From Actinomyces sp. (GTDB lineage: Bacteria > Actinomycetota > Actinomycetes > Actinomycetales > Actinomycetaceae), in assembly GCA_022649165.1 (NCBI GenBank), contig JALCNR010000008.1:1-64000 (forward strand): a stretch of DNA of 64,000 nucleotides. Reading direction: 5' to 3'. Position 1 is the stretch's first letter; every line of letters begins with the position of its first letter. Positions 20,272 to 29,024 of this stretch are shown here, one piece after another. The notes under the pieces were generated by a model that worked only from the letters and a program-made list of their open reading frames with translations, did not search any database and was not told the origin of the DNA. A program made the translations under genes and the position numbers.

Positions 20272-21396
20272 ATGACGCGGTCACCGGAGGCGCCGGAGCG
20301 TGGAGGACCCACCTCCCTGGTGTGGGCCTCCCCGTTCATGGTGTTCTTCGTCTTCCCGATCCTCGGCGCCGTCGAGTACGGGCTCGGCCGTCCCCTGGGC
20401 GCGGCCCTCCTGGCCGCCACGATCGGCATGATCCTCGTGTACGTGGCGTCCTGGCTGATCAACCCCGTGGCGCCCGCGCGCCGCTCCGCGTCGCTCCCCT
20501 TCGCTCTCACCTCCGCCGCCCTCGCCGTCCTCCAGATCGCGATGGCCGCGGTCATCTGGGCGATGGGCTCCACGGGCGCCGCCTACATGGTGACGTTCAT
20601 CGCCGCCGCGTGGGTGCTCCAGGCCCCCCGCCGCCTCATCTTGCCCGGGGCCTCCCTCACGCCGGCCCTCACCCTCGCCGAATCACTGCTCACCCCCGGC
20701 AACGAGGTGATCTTCCCCCTGGTCGCCGTCGGCATGACGGTGCTCTTCTGCCTTCTCGTCCGCTCGGGCATCGCCCGGGAGGCGCGCGAGCGCCTGGACC
20801 ACCGCCGCGCGCTTGCCCTGTCCCGCGAGGCCGAGCGCTCGCGCATCAGCTCCGACCTGCACGACATCCTCGGCCAGACCCTCACCGGGATCACCGTGAA
20901 GGCGGATCTGGCCGGACGCCTCCTCGACGCCGGACGCGCCGAGACCGCACGCACCCAGATCGATGAGCTCACCGAGCTCTCGCGCGAGGCGCTGGCCGAT
21001 GTCCGCGCCGTGGTCGCCCGGACCCGCGCCATGCTCCCCGAGACCGAGGTCGAGGCCGCCCGCGACCTCCTCGACGCCGCCGGCGTGCGACTGGACGTCG
21101 CCCGGCCGGGAGAGCCGGCCCCGGGGGCGCCCTCGTCCCTGGTGGCCCACACCATCCGCGAGGGCGTCACGAACGCGCTCGCCCACGCGGAGCCCACCCG
21201 CATCGACATCGAGATCCGCGGCGACGGCGTGCGCGTGACGAACGACGGCTACTCGCCGAGGAAGGCGCAGACGACGGCGGGCGGCGGATCGGGGCTGGAG
21301 GGGCTGCGGGCGCGCGCCGCGCAGGACGGGCCGGGCGTCGTGACGTGGGGACCGGTCGCCGGACGGCGCTGGGCCCTGGAGCTGAGGCTCCGATGA
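20272..21396 (+). CDS. NarL/DesK-type sensor histidine kinase
   Basis: 374 aa. The N-terminal ~165 residues carry about five membrane spans with little periplasmic sequence, an intramembrane-sensing layout. HisKA_3 dimerisation region: SREAERSRISSDLHDILGQT with the phosphorylated His197. HATPase region: IREGVTNALAHAEP (N box) and a glycine-rich GGGSGLEGLRAR lid. It is translationally coupled (ATGA) to the response regulator. Together with the preceding exporter the arrangement resembles transporter-linked two-component systems such as LnrJK-LnrLMN, where the kinase senses the exported compound. Ligand unknown. Confidence 0.92.
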   Translation: MTRSPEAPERGGPTSLVWASPFMVFFVFPILGAVEYGLGRPLGAALLAATIGMILVYVASWLINPVAPARRSASLPFALTSAALAVLQIAMAAVIWAMGSTGAAYMVTFIAAAWVLQAPRRLILPGASLTPALTLAESLLTPGNEVIFPLVAVGMTVLFCLLVRSGIAREARERLDHRRALALSREAERSRISSDLHDILGQTLTGITVKADLAGRLLDAGRAETARTQIDELTELSREALADVRAVVARTRAMLPETEVEAARDLLDAAGVRLDVARPGEPAPGAPSSLVAHTIREGVTNALAHAEPTRIDIEIRGDGVRVTNDGYSPRKAQTTAGGGSGLEGLRARAAQDGPGVVTWGPVAGRRWALELRLR

Positions 21397-22016
21397 CCGC
21401 CGGCCCCCTGCGCGTCGTCGTCGCGGACGACCAGGCGATGGTCCGCGGAGCCCTGGCGGCCCTGCTCGACCTGGAGCCCGACATCGAGGTCGTGGCCCAG
21501 GCCGGCGACGGACGCGGGGCCGTCGAAGCCGTGGCGGCGGGACGGCCCGCCGCGGACGTCGTCCTCATGGATGTCGAGATGCCCGTCATGGACGGGATCG
21601 CCGCGTGCGCGGCCGTGCGGGCGCGCTTCCCGGAGGTGCGTGTCCTCATGCTCACGACATTCGGGCGGCCCGGCTACGTCCAGCGGGCCCTCGACGCCGG
21701 CGCCACCGGGTTCGTCGTCAAGGACGCGCCCTCGGAGCAGCTGGCCGAGGCCGTCCGGCGCGTCTTCCGCGGCGAGCGCGTCATCGACCCGACGCTGGCG
21801 GTCGAGGCGCTCACCCACGGGGCCTGCCCCCTCACCGACCGCGAGGTCGAGGTCCTGCGCCTGGTGGCCGAGGGCGGCACGATCGCGGACATCGCGGCGG
21901 GCATCGGGCTGGGGCAGGGCACGGTGCGCAACCACATCAGCTCCGCCATGACGAAGACGGGGGCCCGCACCCGCGCGGAGGCCGTCCGCCTGGCCACGGA
22001 CGCCGGGTGGATGTGA
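21393..22016 (+). CDS. NarL/LuxR-family response regulator
   Basis: 207 aa. The receiver domain has the acidic pair D12-D13 (VVADDQAMVRG), the phosphorylation site Asp60 (VVLMDVEMPVMDG) and the conserved Lys in FVVKDAPS. The C-terminal LuxR HTH is LTDREVEVLRLVAEGGTIADIA followed by GTVRNHISSAMTKTG. The start ATG 21393 overlaps the kinase stop (ATGA). Its likely targets are the exporter genes directly upstream (inference). The gene ends 54 bp before a convergent gene; the short CGGTCC-GCA-GGACCG stem in the gap (22018-22032) could help stop transcription. Confidence 0.93.
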   Translation: MTAGPLRVVVADDQAMVRGALAALLDLEPDIEVVAQAGDGRGAVEAVAAGRPAADVVLMDVEMPVMDGIAACAAVRARFPEVRVLMLTTFGRPGYVQRALDAGATGFVVKDAPSEQLAEAVRRVFRGERVIDPTLAVEALTHGACPLTDREVEVLRLVAEGGTIADIAAGIGLGQGTVRNHISSAMTKTGARTRAEAVRLATDAGWM

Positions 22017-22070
22017 ACGGTCCGCAGGACCGGAACCCGCACCCGGCGAGAACACGGCATGGCACCGCCC

Positions 22071-22820
22071 TCATCCGGCGGGCAGCTCTTGGTCCGGGCA
22101 TCCGCTGAGGACGCGGGCCATCGCGTCGCGCTCCGCGAGGGTCACCGAGAGCCCCCATTTCGCCTTGACCGCCACCTGGAGGGCGACGTAGGGGCATCGG
22201 AAGCTCTTCTCGGGAGGCAGCCACTGGTCGGCCCGGCCGGCCTCCTTGTCCTGGTTCGCCTCCCCGTCCACGGCGAGCAGATTGAGCGGGTCGTTGGCCA
22301 GCTCCTGACGCCGCCCCGCCTCCCATTCCCAGGCGCCAGCGCGCCACGCGTCCGCCAGCGCCACGACGTGGTCGATCTGGACCTCCGCCGAGGTGCCCTC
22401 CCCCCGACGGAATTCGATGACGGCGCCCGTGTAGGGCTCGGCCAGCGTGCCCGAGAGGACGACGCAGCCGTGCGTCCCCGGCTTGAGGACCGGCCGCGCG
22501 AGGTCGCGCGCGAGGATGTCGTTGCGTGTGTCGCACCCGTTGCGGTCGGTGTCCGCCCACGCCTGCCCGAAGGATGAGCGCTGGTAGCCGGGGGCCCCGT
22601 CCGCGTCGCGCACCGGCAGCGCCCGCAGCGCCTCCGCCACGTCGGCGTCCCCCAGCGCGACGAGGGCGTCGCCGCCGGACGGCGCCGGCCACCCCCATCG
22701 CTGCTGGAGCCGCAGCAGATCGGGCCCCGCCCCTGGCGCGAACGCCCAGGCCAGGATCGCCGCCGCGACCACGACGGCCAGGGCGTCCCCGACGGACCAC
22801 CGTCTGCTGCGACCGCTCAT
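22071..22820 (-). CDS. Secreted or membrane-tethered HNH/DUF1524 nuclease-like protein
   Basis: 249 aa. I chose ATG 22820, which has a GGGGGG tract 6 nt upstream. The product begins with SGRSRRW, then a hydrophobic span (ALAVVVAAAILAWAF), so the rest is exported. The conserved DUF1524 core is VQIDHVVALADAWRAGA, then NDPLNLLAVDGEANQDKEAG and FRCPYVALQVAVKAKWGLSV, giving the H-N-K pattern of beta-beta-alpha metal nucleases. Two Cys pairs (GCDTRND, GTHGCVV) may form disulfides. Such proteins are widespread in actinobacteria and are thought to degrade external DNA for nutrients. It is monocistronic, 172 bp downstream of the permease gene. Confidence 0.82.
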   Translation of the reverse strand: MSGRSRRWSVGDALAVVVAAAILAWAFAPGAGPDLLRLQQRWGWPAPSGGDALVALGDADVAEALRALPVRDADGAPGYQRSSFGQAWADTDRNGCDTRNDILARDLARPVLKPGTHGCVVLSGTLAEPYTGAVIEFRRGEGTSAEVQIDHVVALADAWRAGAWEWEAGRRQELANDPLNLLAVDGEANQDKEAGRADQWLPPEKSFRCPYVALQVAVKAKWGLSVTLAERDAMARVLSGCPDQELPAG

Positions 22821-22899
22821 CGCCATCCCCCCTCGCGACCATCCTCCGACGGGGCATGGGCACCTGGTCGGCCCATCCACAGGTCCAGACCCGGCGCCC

Positions 22900-22962
22900 A
22901 GGTCATGGCCGGCTCGCGGTTCCCGCCGGATCCGCGCAGAAACGCCCACCCGGCCATGACCT
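22900..22962. repeat. 63-bp palindromic element, copy 1
   Basis: Perfect 13-bp terminal inverted repeats: AGGTCATGGCCGG (22900-22912) and CCGGCCATGACCT (22950-22962) around a 37-bp core that includes TTCCCGCCGG. A second element with the same ends and the same internal TTCCCGCCGG occurs at 40222-40281. It is intergenic and non-coding, of REP/MITE-like size. Confidence 0.7.
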
Positions 22963-22992
22963 CGGAGCGCATCCGCCGAGAGCAATTCGCGA

Positions 22993-24459
22993 TTAGCGGG
23001 CCGTGAGTGCCACCTGCTGGCGCACGACGTAGATCACGACGATGACACCTGTGAGGGCGAGCATGGAGACCAGCTGAGGGCGGGCCACGGGGCTCCACGC
23101 CATCAGCACGCCCATCCCGGCCAGGGCGACCAGCGCGATCCGCCCGCCGGCCCTCCCGCCCGGCATCCGGATGACCAGGGCGTGCGAACGGTCCAGGGAC
23201 TCGTGCAGCCTGAGCTGCGAGACGATGATGAACACCCACACGATGAGCAGCGTCATGCCGATCGCGTTGATGAGCAGGCCCAGCAGGGTCTCCGGCAGCA
23301 GCCAGTTGAGCGCCACCGACACGAGCGCCAGCGCGATCGACACCCACACGGCGCGCCGGGGGGTGCGCCCACGGGCGATGTCGCCCGTGGCTGTCTCCTC
23401 GCGCACCGCGGCGGCCAGCGAGGGGCGGGCGCCGTCCTCGTCGCCCGAGGGGCGCGCGGGAGGGGCGGAGGGCGCCGCGTCCCCGCCGAGCAGCCACCGC
23501 ACGCCCATCCCGCGCGCGGACAGGGAGTACGCCATCCGCGAGGACGCGTAGATGTTCGCGGAGAAGGCGCTGACCAGCGCCACCAGGACGACGGCCTCCA
23601 TGATGCGCGCGACGGCGGGCACCCCCGCCATCCCCAGGATCGACCCGAAGGGGTTCGTCTCCATCTCCTCGGAGTCCCAGGGCAGCAGGCACACCATGAG
23701 GACGACCGAGCCGACGTAGAACACGAGGATCCGCCAGATCACCGAGCGGATGGCCCGCCCCATCGCGCGCTGGGCGTCCTCGGCCTCCGCGGAGGCGATG
23801 GTGACGATCTCCAGGCCGCCGAAGGAGGTGATGATGGCCAGCAGCCCCGCCGCCACGCCCGCCAGGCCCCGCGGCGCGAACCCGCCGTGGCCGAGCAGCG
23901 TCTGGCCGACCGCCTCCTCGCGGCCGGGGATCAGCCCCACGACCAGGCCGACGCCGACGAGGAGGAACATGACGATGGCCGCGACCTTGATGCCGGCAAG
24001 CCAGGCCTCCACCTCCCCGAAGTCGCCCGCGGCCAGCAGGTTCACCCCGCCCAGGATGACGACGATGACCAGGGCGACCGTCCACTGGGGGACCTCGGGG
24101 AACCACCCGGTGACGATCTCGGCGGCGCCCGTGGACTCCATGCCGAGCACCATGATCAGGGTGAACCAGTAGAGCCACCCGACCGTGAACCCGGCCCACC
24201 GCCCGATCCCGGACTCCGCGTAGGTCGAGAAGGAGCCGCTCGAGGGCATCGCGGAGGCCAGTTCCGCCAGCGCGTACATCACGACGACGGCGATGCCGGC
24301 CGCGATCGCGTAGGACACCAGGACCGCCGGCCCCGCCTGGGCGACCGCCTGCCCGGTCCCCAGGAAGAACCCGGCCCCGATCGCCGAGCCCAGCGCCATC
24401 ATCGACAGGTGCCGCGTCTTGAAGCGGCGGGTGGGGGCGGATGCGCGCGCGGTGTCCAC
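22993..24459 (-). CDS. APC-family amino acid permease
   Basis: 488 aa, about 12 membrane spans. The family start RHLSMMALGSAIGAGFFLGTG is the substrate-carboxylate-binding first helix of amino acid/polyamine/organocation permeases of the AnsP/CycA/GabP type. Further marks are YALAELASAMPSSGSFSTYA and FGGLEIVTIASAEAEDAQRA. A ~60-residue hydrophilic insert near residues 325-370 contains Ser/Pro/Glu-rich sequence, unusual for the family. GTG start with GGAAGGA 5 nt upstream. Exact substrate is not determinable. Confidence 0.92.
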   Translation of the reverse strand: MDTARASAPTRRFKTRHLSMMALGSAIGAGFFLGTGQAVAQAGPAVLVSYAIAAGIAVVVMYALAELASAMPSSGSFSTYAESGIGRWAGFTVGWLYWFTLIMVLGMESTGAAEIVTGWFPEVPQWTVALVIVVILGGVNLLAAGDFGEVEAWLAGIKVAAIVMFLLVGVGLVVGLIPGREEAVGQTLLGHGGFAPRGLAGVAAGLLAIITSFGGLEIVTIASAEAEDAQRAMGRAIRSVIWRILVFYVGSVVLMVCLLPWDSEEMETNPFGSILGMAGVPAVARIMEAVVLVALVSAFSANIYASSRMAYSLSARGMGVRWLLGGDAAPSAPPARPSGDEDGARPSLAAAVREETATGDIARGRTPRRAVWVSIALALVSVALNWLLPETLLGLLINAIGMTLLIVWVFIIVSQLRLHESLDRSHALVIRMPGGRAGGRIALVALAGMGVLMAWSPVARPQLVSMLALTGVIVVIYVVRQQVALTAR

Positions 24460-24573
24460 AGATGTCCTTCCAGGGGGCGAGGGCGGCCCTGCCGGGTCGT
24501 GGCCAGCCCTCAGGCTACCTGCCGGGCGCTCGGCGCCTCAAAGAGGGTCATCTCCTCGCCGTCCGGCCGGACC

Positions 24574-25317
24574 TCACCGGGGCCCGGGCAGGGGCGCGAT
24601 CAGACCGGGGGAGTCGTTGCGGGCATCGCCCACGGCGGGCCCCACCCGCCGCGGGGACAGCATCGGATCCGGGATCGAGCGCAGCAGCGCCGACACCTGG
24701 CCGAGGTCCGTCATCGTCGGGTCCAGCCAGGCGTCCCACAGGGAGGGCGGGACGACGACCGGCATGCGGTCGTGGACCACGCCCAGCGCGTCGGTCGCCG
24801 CACGCGTGACGATCGCGCAGGTCAGCAACCACCCGTCGGACGATCCCGGGTCCCGTCCCTCGTCCGGCGCCCGCCAGGCGTCATAGATCCCGGCGAGGGC
24901 GAGCACGGGATCGCCCTCGTCCCCGCTCCCTGAGCCCGCGGAGAGGAACCACGGCTGCTTCGCCCGCGACCCCGCGCCCGGAACCGGGGCCTGCCACTCG
25001 AAGTACCCGTTCGCGGGGACCAGGCAGCGCCGGCGCGCGGCGGCGGCCCGGAAACTGGGCTTCTCGGCGAGGGTCTCGGCGCGCGCGTTGATCATCGGCC
25101 GCAGGGGGGTCCTGGCCCATCCGGGGACCAGGCCCCACCGCAGCAGGCGCATCTTGCGCCGGACGGGCACGGCGCGCGCGGAGGGCTCCATGACGACGCG
25201 GATCTGCTGGGAGGGCGCCTGGTTCCACGTGGGAGCGTGCTCGCCCTCCAGCACGTCGATGTCGAACAGGGACATCAGCTCATCGTCGTGCGCGAACAGG
25301 GCGAACCGGCCGCACAT
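24574..25317 (-). CDS. Abasic-site processing protein of the HMCES/YedK family (SRAP domain)
   Basis: 247 aa. SRAP proteins form a thiazolidine crosslink between Cys2 and an abasic site in single-stranded DNA, shielding it. All key residues are present: Cys2 (MCGRFALF), Asn77 and Glu81 (INARAETLAEKPSF), Glu108 in CLVPANGYFEWQ, and His in GVVHDRMPVVV. Cys2 must be the first residue after Met removal, fixing the start at ATG 25317, supported by GGAGGAGG 5 nt upstream. It is separated by 24 bp from the TRIC-like gene on the same strand. Confidence 0.94.
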   Translation of the reverse strand: MCGRFALFAHDDELMSLFDIDVLEGEHAPTWNQAPSQQIRVVMEPSARAVPVRRKMRLLRWGLVPGWARTPLRPMINARAETLAEKPSFRAAAARRRCLVPANGYFEWQAPVPGAGSRAKQPWFLSAGSGSGDEGDPVLALAGIYDAWRAPDEGRDPGSSDGWLLTCAIVTRAATDALGVVHDRMPVVVPPSLWDAWLDPTMTDLGQVSALLRSIPDPMLSPRRVGPAVGDARNDSPGLIAPLPGPR

Positions 25318-25341
25318 CCGGACCTCCTCCAGGTCGTCCCC

Positions 25342-26046
25342 TCATGATCTCCCGCGCCGCTCCCGGATGGCGAGGAGACGCCGCAGCTGGGTGGGCGTGA
25401 GGGTGAGCGTCCACTCGGAGTCCTGGGGAAGCGTCCAGCGCTGCCGATGGGCGATGAGGGTGAAACAAGCGCCGACCAGCGTCGCCGCGACCATCCCGAC
25501 GGTCGGGTGACCCGTGCGGGCCAGGACCGCCATGAGCCCGGCGGAGACGAGGGCGGGCGTCGCGTACAGGGTGTTCCCGCCGAACACGCGCGGCACGTTG
25601 CCCGCGCAGACGTCGCGGACCATGCCCCCGCCCACCGCCGTGATGATCCCCAGCAGCAGCGCCGGCACGACGCCCAGGCCCGCGACCAGGGCCTTGATCA
25701 CCCCGGTCGCCGCCCAGCAGCCCAGGGCCGTGCCGTCGGCCAGGACGAGGGCGACGCGCCACGGGCGCGACTCGAGCTTCCACAGCAGCGCCACGCCGGC
25801 GCCGACGAGCGCGGTGGGCAGATACCAGGGGTCCGTGAGCGCCACGGGCTGGCCGGCTTGGAGCAGGACGTCGCGGATCATGCCGCCGCCCAGCCCCGAC
25901 AGGACCGCCAGCACCGCGAACCCCACGGCGTCGAAGCCCTTGCGGCGGGCGAGCTGGCCGCCCAGGATGCCGTTGATCAGGACCCCCAGCAGATCGACGG
26001 CCCGGAAGACGTGGGACGGGTCGACGGAGGACAGCTCGGTGGGCAC
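25342..26046 (-). CDS. TRIC-family (UPF0126) cation channel
   Basis: 234 aa, seven predicted spans made of two repeats, each with a glycine-rich kinked helix: VLSGLGGGMIRDVLLQ and IITAVGGGMVRDVCAG. The GGGMIRD/GGGMVRD pair is the hallmark of UPF0126/TRIC channels, homotrimeric monovalent cation channels. The GTG start lies only 2 nt after the stop of the cation diffusion facilitator gene, implying co-translation and shared cation homeostasis. The C-terminal ~35 residues are hydrophilic. Confidence 0.92.
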   Translation of the reverse strand: MPTELSSVDPSHVFRAVDLLGVLINGILGGQLARRKGFDAVGFAVLAVLSGLGGGMIRDVLLQAGQPVALTDPWYLPTALVGAGVALLWKLESRPWRVALVLADGTALGCWAATGVIKALVAGLGVVPALLLGIITAVGGGMVRDVCAGNVPRVFGGNTLYATPALVSAGLMAVLARTGHPTVGMVAATLVGACFTLIAHRQRWTLPQDSEWTLTLTPTQLRRLLAIRERRGRS

Positions 26047-26048
26047 GG

Positions 26049-27083
26049 TCAGTAGTCTGCCTGATCCTGGTAGGACTTCGCGTCCTCGATGGGCTCGAGG
26101 TGGACCGACACGCGGATGTCGGGGACCTCGGCCACCAGCGCGTCGATGATCTCCTCGCTGAGGTCGTGCCCGCGTTGGACGGGCCAGGCGCCGGGCACCA
26201 GCAGGTGGAACTCCATGAACTCGCGGTTCCCGCCCTGGCGGGTGCGCACGGCGTGCATGTCGATGACGCCCGGATCGCGGTACCGGTCGAGCACGGCCAC
26301 CAGCCGGCCGTGGACGTCATCGGGCAGGGCGATGTCCATCAGCCCGTCCACCGCATGGTGGATGAGCCCCCATCCCGTCCACAGGATGTTGATCCCCGCC
26401 AGGATCGCGACGACGGGGTCCAGCACCTGCCAGCCGGTCAGGGCCACGAGCCCGACGCCGATGAGGACGGCGACGGAGGTGACGACGTCGGTGAGCAGGT
26501 GGGCGCCGTCCGCGCTGAGCGTGGCCGAGCGGTACCGCGCCCCCTGCCTCCGGAGGAGCAGGCCGACCGCGCCGTTGATGAGGGAGGCGGCCACCGAGAT
26601 CAGGAGGCCGATCCCGAGCTGCTCCGGCATCCGGGGGTGGACGATGCGCTCAGCGGCGGAGACGATGATGAACCCCGCCGCGACGAAGATCATGACGCCC
26701 TCGACGACGGCGGAGAAGTACTCGGCCTTGGAGTGCCCGAAGGGGTGGTTGCCGTCCGGCGGGCGGATCGACACCTTGAGCGCGATGACGGCGACGACGG
26801 CCGCCACGAGGTTGACCAGCGACTCCGCGGCGTCGGACAGGAGCCCCACGGACCCGGTCAGCGCCGCGGCGCTGCCCTTGAGCAGGATTGTGACGACCGC
26901 CGCCGCGACGGACAGCCACGCGTACCGGGACAGGTCGGGAGGCGGGGGGTAGCGCAGATGAGCGTCCCGCCCGTCCCCGGGGCCGCCGTTCCCGGACCCG
27001 TGGGGGACGGGGGCGGGCGGCTGGTCCGTCGGGGTCACGTCTGGCACCCCCACACCGTGCCACCGGGGCCCCGGCCTGTCCAC
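26049..27083 (-). CDS. Cation diffusion facilitator (CDF) family metal efflux protein
   Basis: 344 aa. Six-span CDF fold: GSAAALTGSVGLLSDAAESLVNLVA holds the first metal-site pair (S-D-A-x-E variant of HxxxD), and AHLLTDVVTSVAVLIGV the second (H-x3-D). The C-terminal cytoplasmic domain ends HDLSEEIIDALVAEVPDIRVSVHLEP. Typically exports Zn, Fe, Mn or Co by proton antiport. In the first half-site the usual His/Asp is Ser/Asp-Glu, which may shift metal preference. The start is uncertain: GTG 27083, 27047 and 27038 are all in frame and have only weak G-rich ribosome sites. It is the first gene of a pair with the TRIC channel. Confidence 0.9.
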   Translation of the reverse strand: MDRPGPRWHGVGVPDVTPTDQPPAPVPHGSGNGGPGDGRDAHLRYPPPPDLSRYAWLSVAAAVVTILLKGSAAALTGSVGLLSDAAESLVNLVAAVVAVIALKVSIRPPDGNHPFGHSKAEYFSAVVEGVMIFVAAGFIIVSAAERIVHPRMPEQLGIGLLISVAASLINGAVGLLLRRQGARYRSATLSADGAHLLTDVVTSVAVLIGVGLVALTGWQVLDPVVAILAGINILWTGWGLIHHAVDGLMDIALPDDVHGRLVAVLDRYRDPGVIDMHAVRTRQGGNREFMEFHLLVPGAWPVQRGHDLSEEIIDALVAEVPDIRVSVHLEPIEDAKSYQDQADY

Positions 27084-27140
27084 GAGAGCCCCCGAACATG
27101 TCGGTTCGGGAGCCCGCAGTCCGAGCCCGGAGCCCGCAGC

Positions 27141-27425
27141 TCAGTCGATTTCCTCGACCTCCACGTCGACATACTCCTCGCGCCGGCGGGCGCCCAGGAG
27201 ACGGTCCCTCACGGAGTCGGCGACCGTGTCGGTGATCCTCATGCCCTCGGCGCGCACGGCGCCCGCGATCCTCTCCCCCGCCGCATCCAGCGGCCGGGCC
27301 ACCACGGGCGTGTCCCGCAGGCGCCACAACGCCGCCCGGATCTGCTCATAGCGTTCCCGTCCGGCGCGCGCACCCAGGACGTACCCGATGCCGAGCCCGA
27401 TGACCAGGCCCATCTTGTTCGCCAT
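27141..27425 (-). CDS. Small YtxH-like membrane protein
   Basis: 94 aa. It begins NKMGLVIGLGIGYVLGARAG, a glycine-zipper membrane segment typical of actinobacterial YtxH-like proteins, then RERYEQIRAALWRLRDTPVV and an amphipathic helix, and finishes with an acidic tail (YVDVEVEEID). Start ATG 27425 has GGAAGGC upstream. Function unknown; family members are envelope or stress associated. It stands alone between the CDF and ASCH genes, all on the minus strand. Confidence 0.75.
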   Translation of the reverse strand: MANKMGLVIGLGIGYVLGARAGRERYEQIRAALWRLRDTPVVARPLDAAGERIAGAVRAEGMRITDTVADSVRDRLLGARRREEYVDVEVEEID

Positions 27426-27515
27426 CCGCGCCTTCCCTCCGGCTGGTGTTGCCCTCGTCCGCGGCCCACCCTAGAGTATCGGCCCCACCGCGGGGCCGGC
27501 GCGGCGGCCCCGGCG

Positions 27516-28160
27516 TCAGAGGGCCGGGCGGCGCGGCGGCCCCGGATACAGGCAGGTGATGCGCTCGAGCACCATGGGGTCCGGGGGCCACGGCGCCCCC
27601 TCGGGCCAGGGCTCGCTCTGGTCGCGCCCCTCGTACCCCCGCAGGAAGCGGACGTGGACCCGCCGCCAGTAGCCGAGCGAGAGATCGCCCTCCCCCTCGG
27701 CGGCCGCGTGCTCCTCGTCCACCGCGTCGAAGGGGACGACGTCGACGGCGTCGGTGCGCACGAGGGCGCGGGGCCGGCCGGTCCCGTCGCAGACGATGCC
27801 GAGCGCCCCGGGCTCGGGCAGGGGCTCGCCCTCCTCCTCGTACTCCCACAGGGCGCCGGCCGTCGCGGTCTTCGTCCCGGCCACGACCAGGTCCACGAGG
27901 TCGTCGGCGAGCCTCGCCGAGTCGCCGAACTGCCAGGCGGGCGGCGGAACGGCGGCCACCGGGCTCTCCCCCAGGTAGACGTCCAGGTCGTTCAGCCCGA
28001 TCGCCTTGCGCGCCTCCTCCCAGAACAGCTCCACCGCCCGCTGATCCGGAGGCGGAACCTCGCCGTCGGACCGCGCCCGCCCGCCCTCACGCGCCCCGGC
28101 CCGCTCGTCCGCGCCGGCCGGGCCGGCGCCGCCCTCGTCGATGATGCCCATGGGCACCAT
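27516..28160 (-). CDS. ASCH-domain protein
   Basis: 214 aa. The ASCH beta-barrel (PUA-like RNA-binding) core reads FGDSARLADDLVDLVVAGTKTATAGALWEY, then ALGIVCDGTGRPRALVRTDAVDVVPFDAVDEEHAAAEGEGD (seen as consecutive segments) and a C-terminal ERITCLYP. The G-T-K-T-A motif corresponds to the ASCH GxKxxT ligand site. Some family members are RNases or N4-acetylcytidine amidohydrolases; activity here is unproven. The N-terminal 45 residues are Gly/Ala/Arg-rich and disordered-looking. I set the start at ATG 28160 (GGGGG 6 nt upstream); ATG 28151 is an alternative. Frames extending further up run into the divergent hydrolase gene. Confidence 0.85.
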   Translation of the reverse strand: MVPMGIIDEGGAGPAGADERAGAREGGRARSDGEVPPPDQRAVELFWEEARKAIGLNDLDVYLGESPVAAVPPPAWQFGDSARLADDLVDLVVAGTKTATAGALWEYEEEGEPLPEPGALGIVCDGTGRPRALVRTDAVDVVPFDAVDEEHAAAEGEGDLSLGYWRRVHVRFLRGYEGRDQSEPWPEGAPWPPDPMVLERITCLYPGPPRRPAL

Positions 28161-28235
28161 TGTCGCCCCCGCGCCACCCCGTTCACTCACGGACGAACAC
28201 CGAGATGGCTCCTGACACACCGCCCTGGCGCGAAC

Positions 28236-28241
28236 TAGGTT
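28236..28241 (+). promoter_or_regulatory. -10 box TAGGTT for a leaderless start at 28248
   Basis: TAGGTT, then exactly 6 nt (GGTGGG), then the GTG start. Identical hexamer and spacing to the box at 20260. Confidence 0.5.
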
Positions 28242-28247
28242 GGTGGG

Positions 28248-29018
28248 GTGAGTGACGTGCGGATCCGGACGCCCCGCGGGCTGACGCTGGCGGGGACCTT
28301 CACCAACCCCGTCGACGCCGTCGACGCAGCGGTGCTCTTCTCTCACTCGTTCCTGGCGAACCGGCATTCCGGGGACCATTTCGACCGGCTCGCGCGCGTC
28401 TACCGCGCCGCCGGATACGCCACGCTCGAATTCGACTACTCGGGGCACGGCGAGTCCGACGACGACATCATCACCTCCGAGTCCCAGGTCGAGGACCTGC
28501 GCGCCGCGTCCGGCTGGCTGGCCGACCAGGGTTTCGACCGCCAACTCATCCACGGCCACTCCTTCGGCGCCGTCACCGCCCTCCTCGCCCGCCCGCCCGC
28601 CGCCGCGACGATGGTGCTCTCCGGCGCCGTGACCGGGCCGCTCAACTACGACTGGGAGGCCATCTTCTCCCCCGTCCAGCTGGACGAGCTCGAGGCCCAC
28701 GGCGTCACCACCATCCCCGACGACTCGCCAGGCCCGCGGCGCAACTTCACGATCTCGAAACAGACCCTGGTCGACCTGTCGATGATCAGCACGCACGACG
28801 TGCTCGACGGGCTGGGGCGCCCCGTCCTCGTCATCCACGACGCCGACGACGAGCAGCTCGGCCTCGTCCAGATGACCGAGGAGAATTTCCCGCGCCTGCC
28901 CGCCGGCTCCCATGTCGAGGTCGTGCACGGCGCGCGCTTCGGCGCCGGAGAGAATCCCAAGGCGCTGTCCGACCTGTCGCTGGCCTGGGCGCGCACGCAC
29001 CTGCCGATCGTGCGGTAG
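28248..29018 (+). CDS. Alpha/beta hydrolase (serine aminopeptidase S33-like)
   Basis: 256 aa cytosolic hydrolase. Oxyanion region FSHSFLANRHSGDHF; YATLEFDYSGHGES; nucleophile elbow IHGHSFGAVTA with Ser105; acid residue in PVLVIHDADDEQLG; catalytic His in VEVVHGARFG. These mark an S33/Hydrolase_4-like fold. No signal peptide. The gene is monocistronic with a probable leaderless GTG start. It ends 6 bp before a convergent gene, leaving almost no room for separate terminators. Substrate unknown. Confidence 0.85.
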   Translation: MSDVRIRTPRGLTLAGTFTNPVDAVDAAVLFSHSFLANRHSGDHFDRLARVYRAAGYATLEFDYSGHGESDDDIITSESQVEDLRAASGWLADQGFDRQLIHGHSFGAVTALLARPPAAATMVLSGAVTGPLNYDWEAIFSPVQLDELEAHGVTTIPDDSPGPRRNFTISKQTLVDLSMISTHDVLDGLGRPVLVIHDADDEQLGLVQMTEENFPRLPAGSHVEVVHGARFGAGENPKALSDLSLAWARTHLPIVR

Positions 29019-29024
29019 GGCCGC

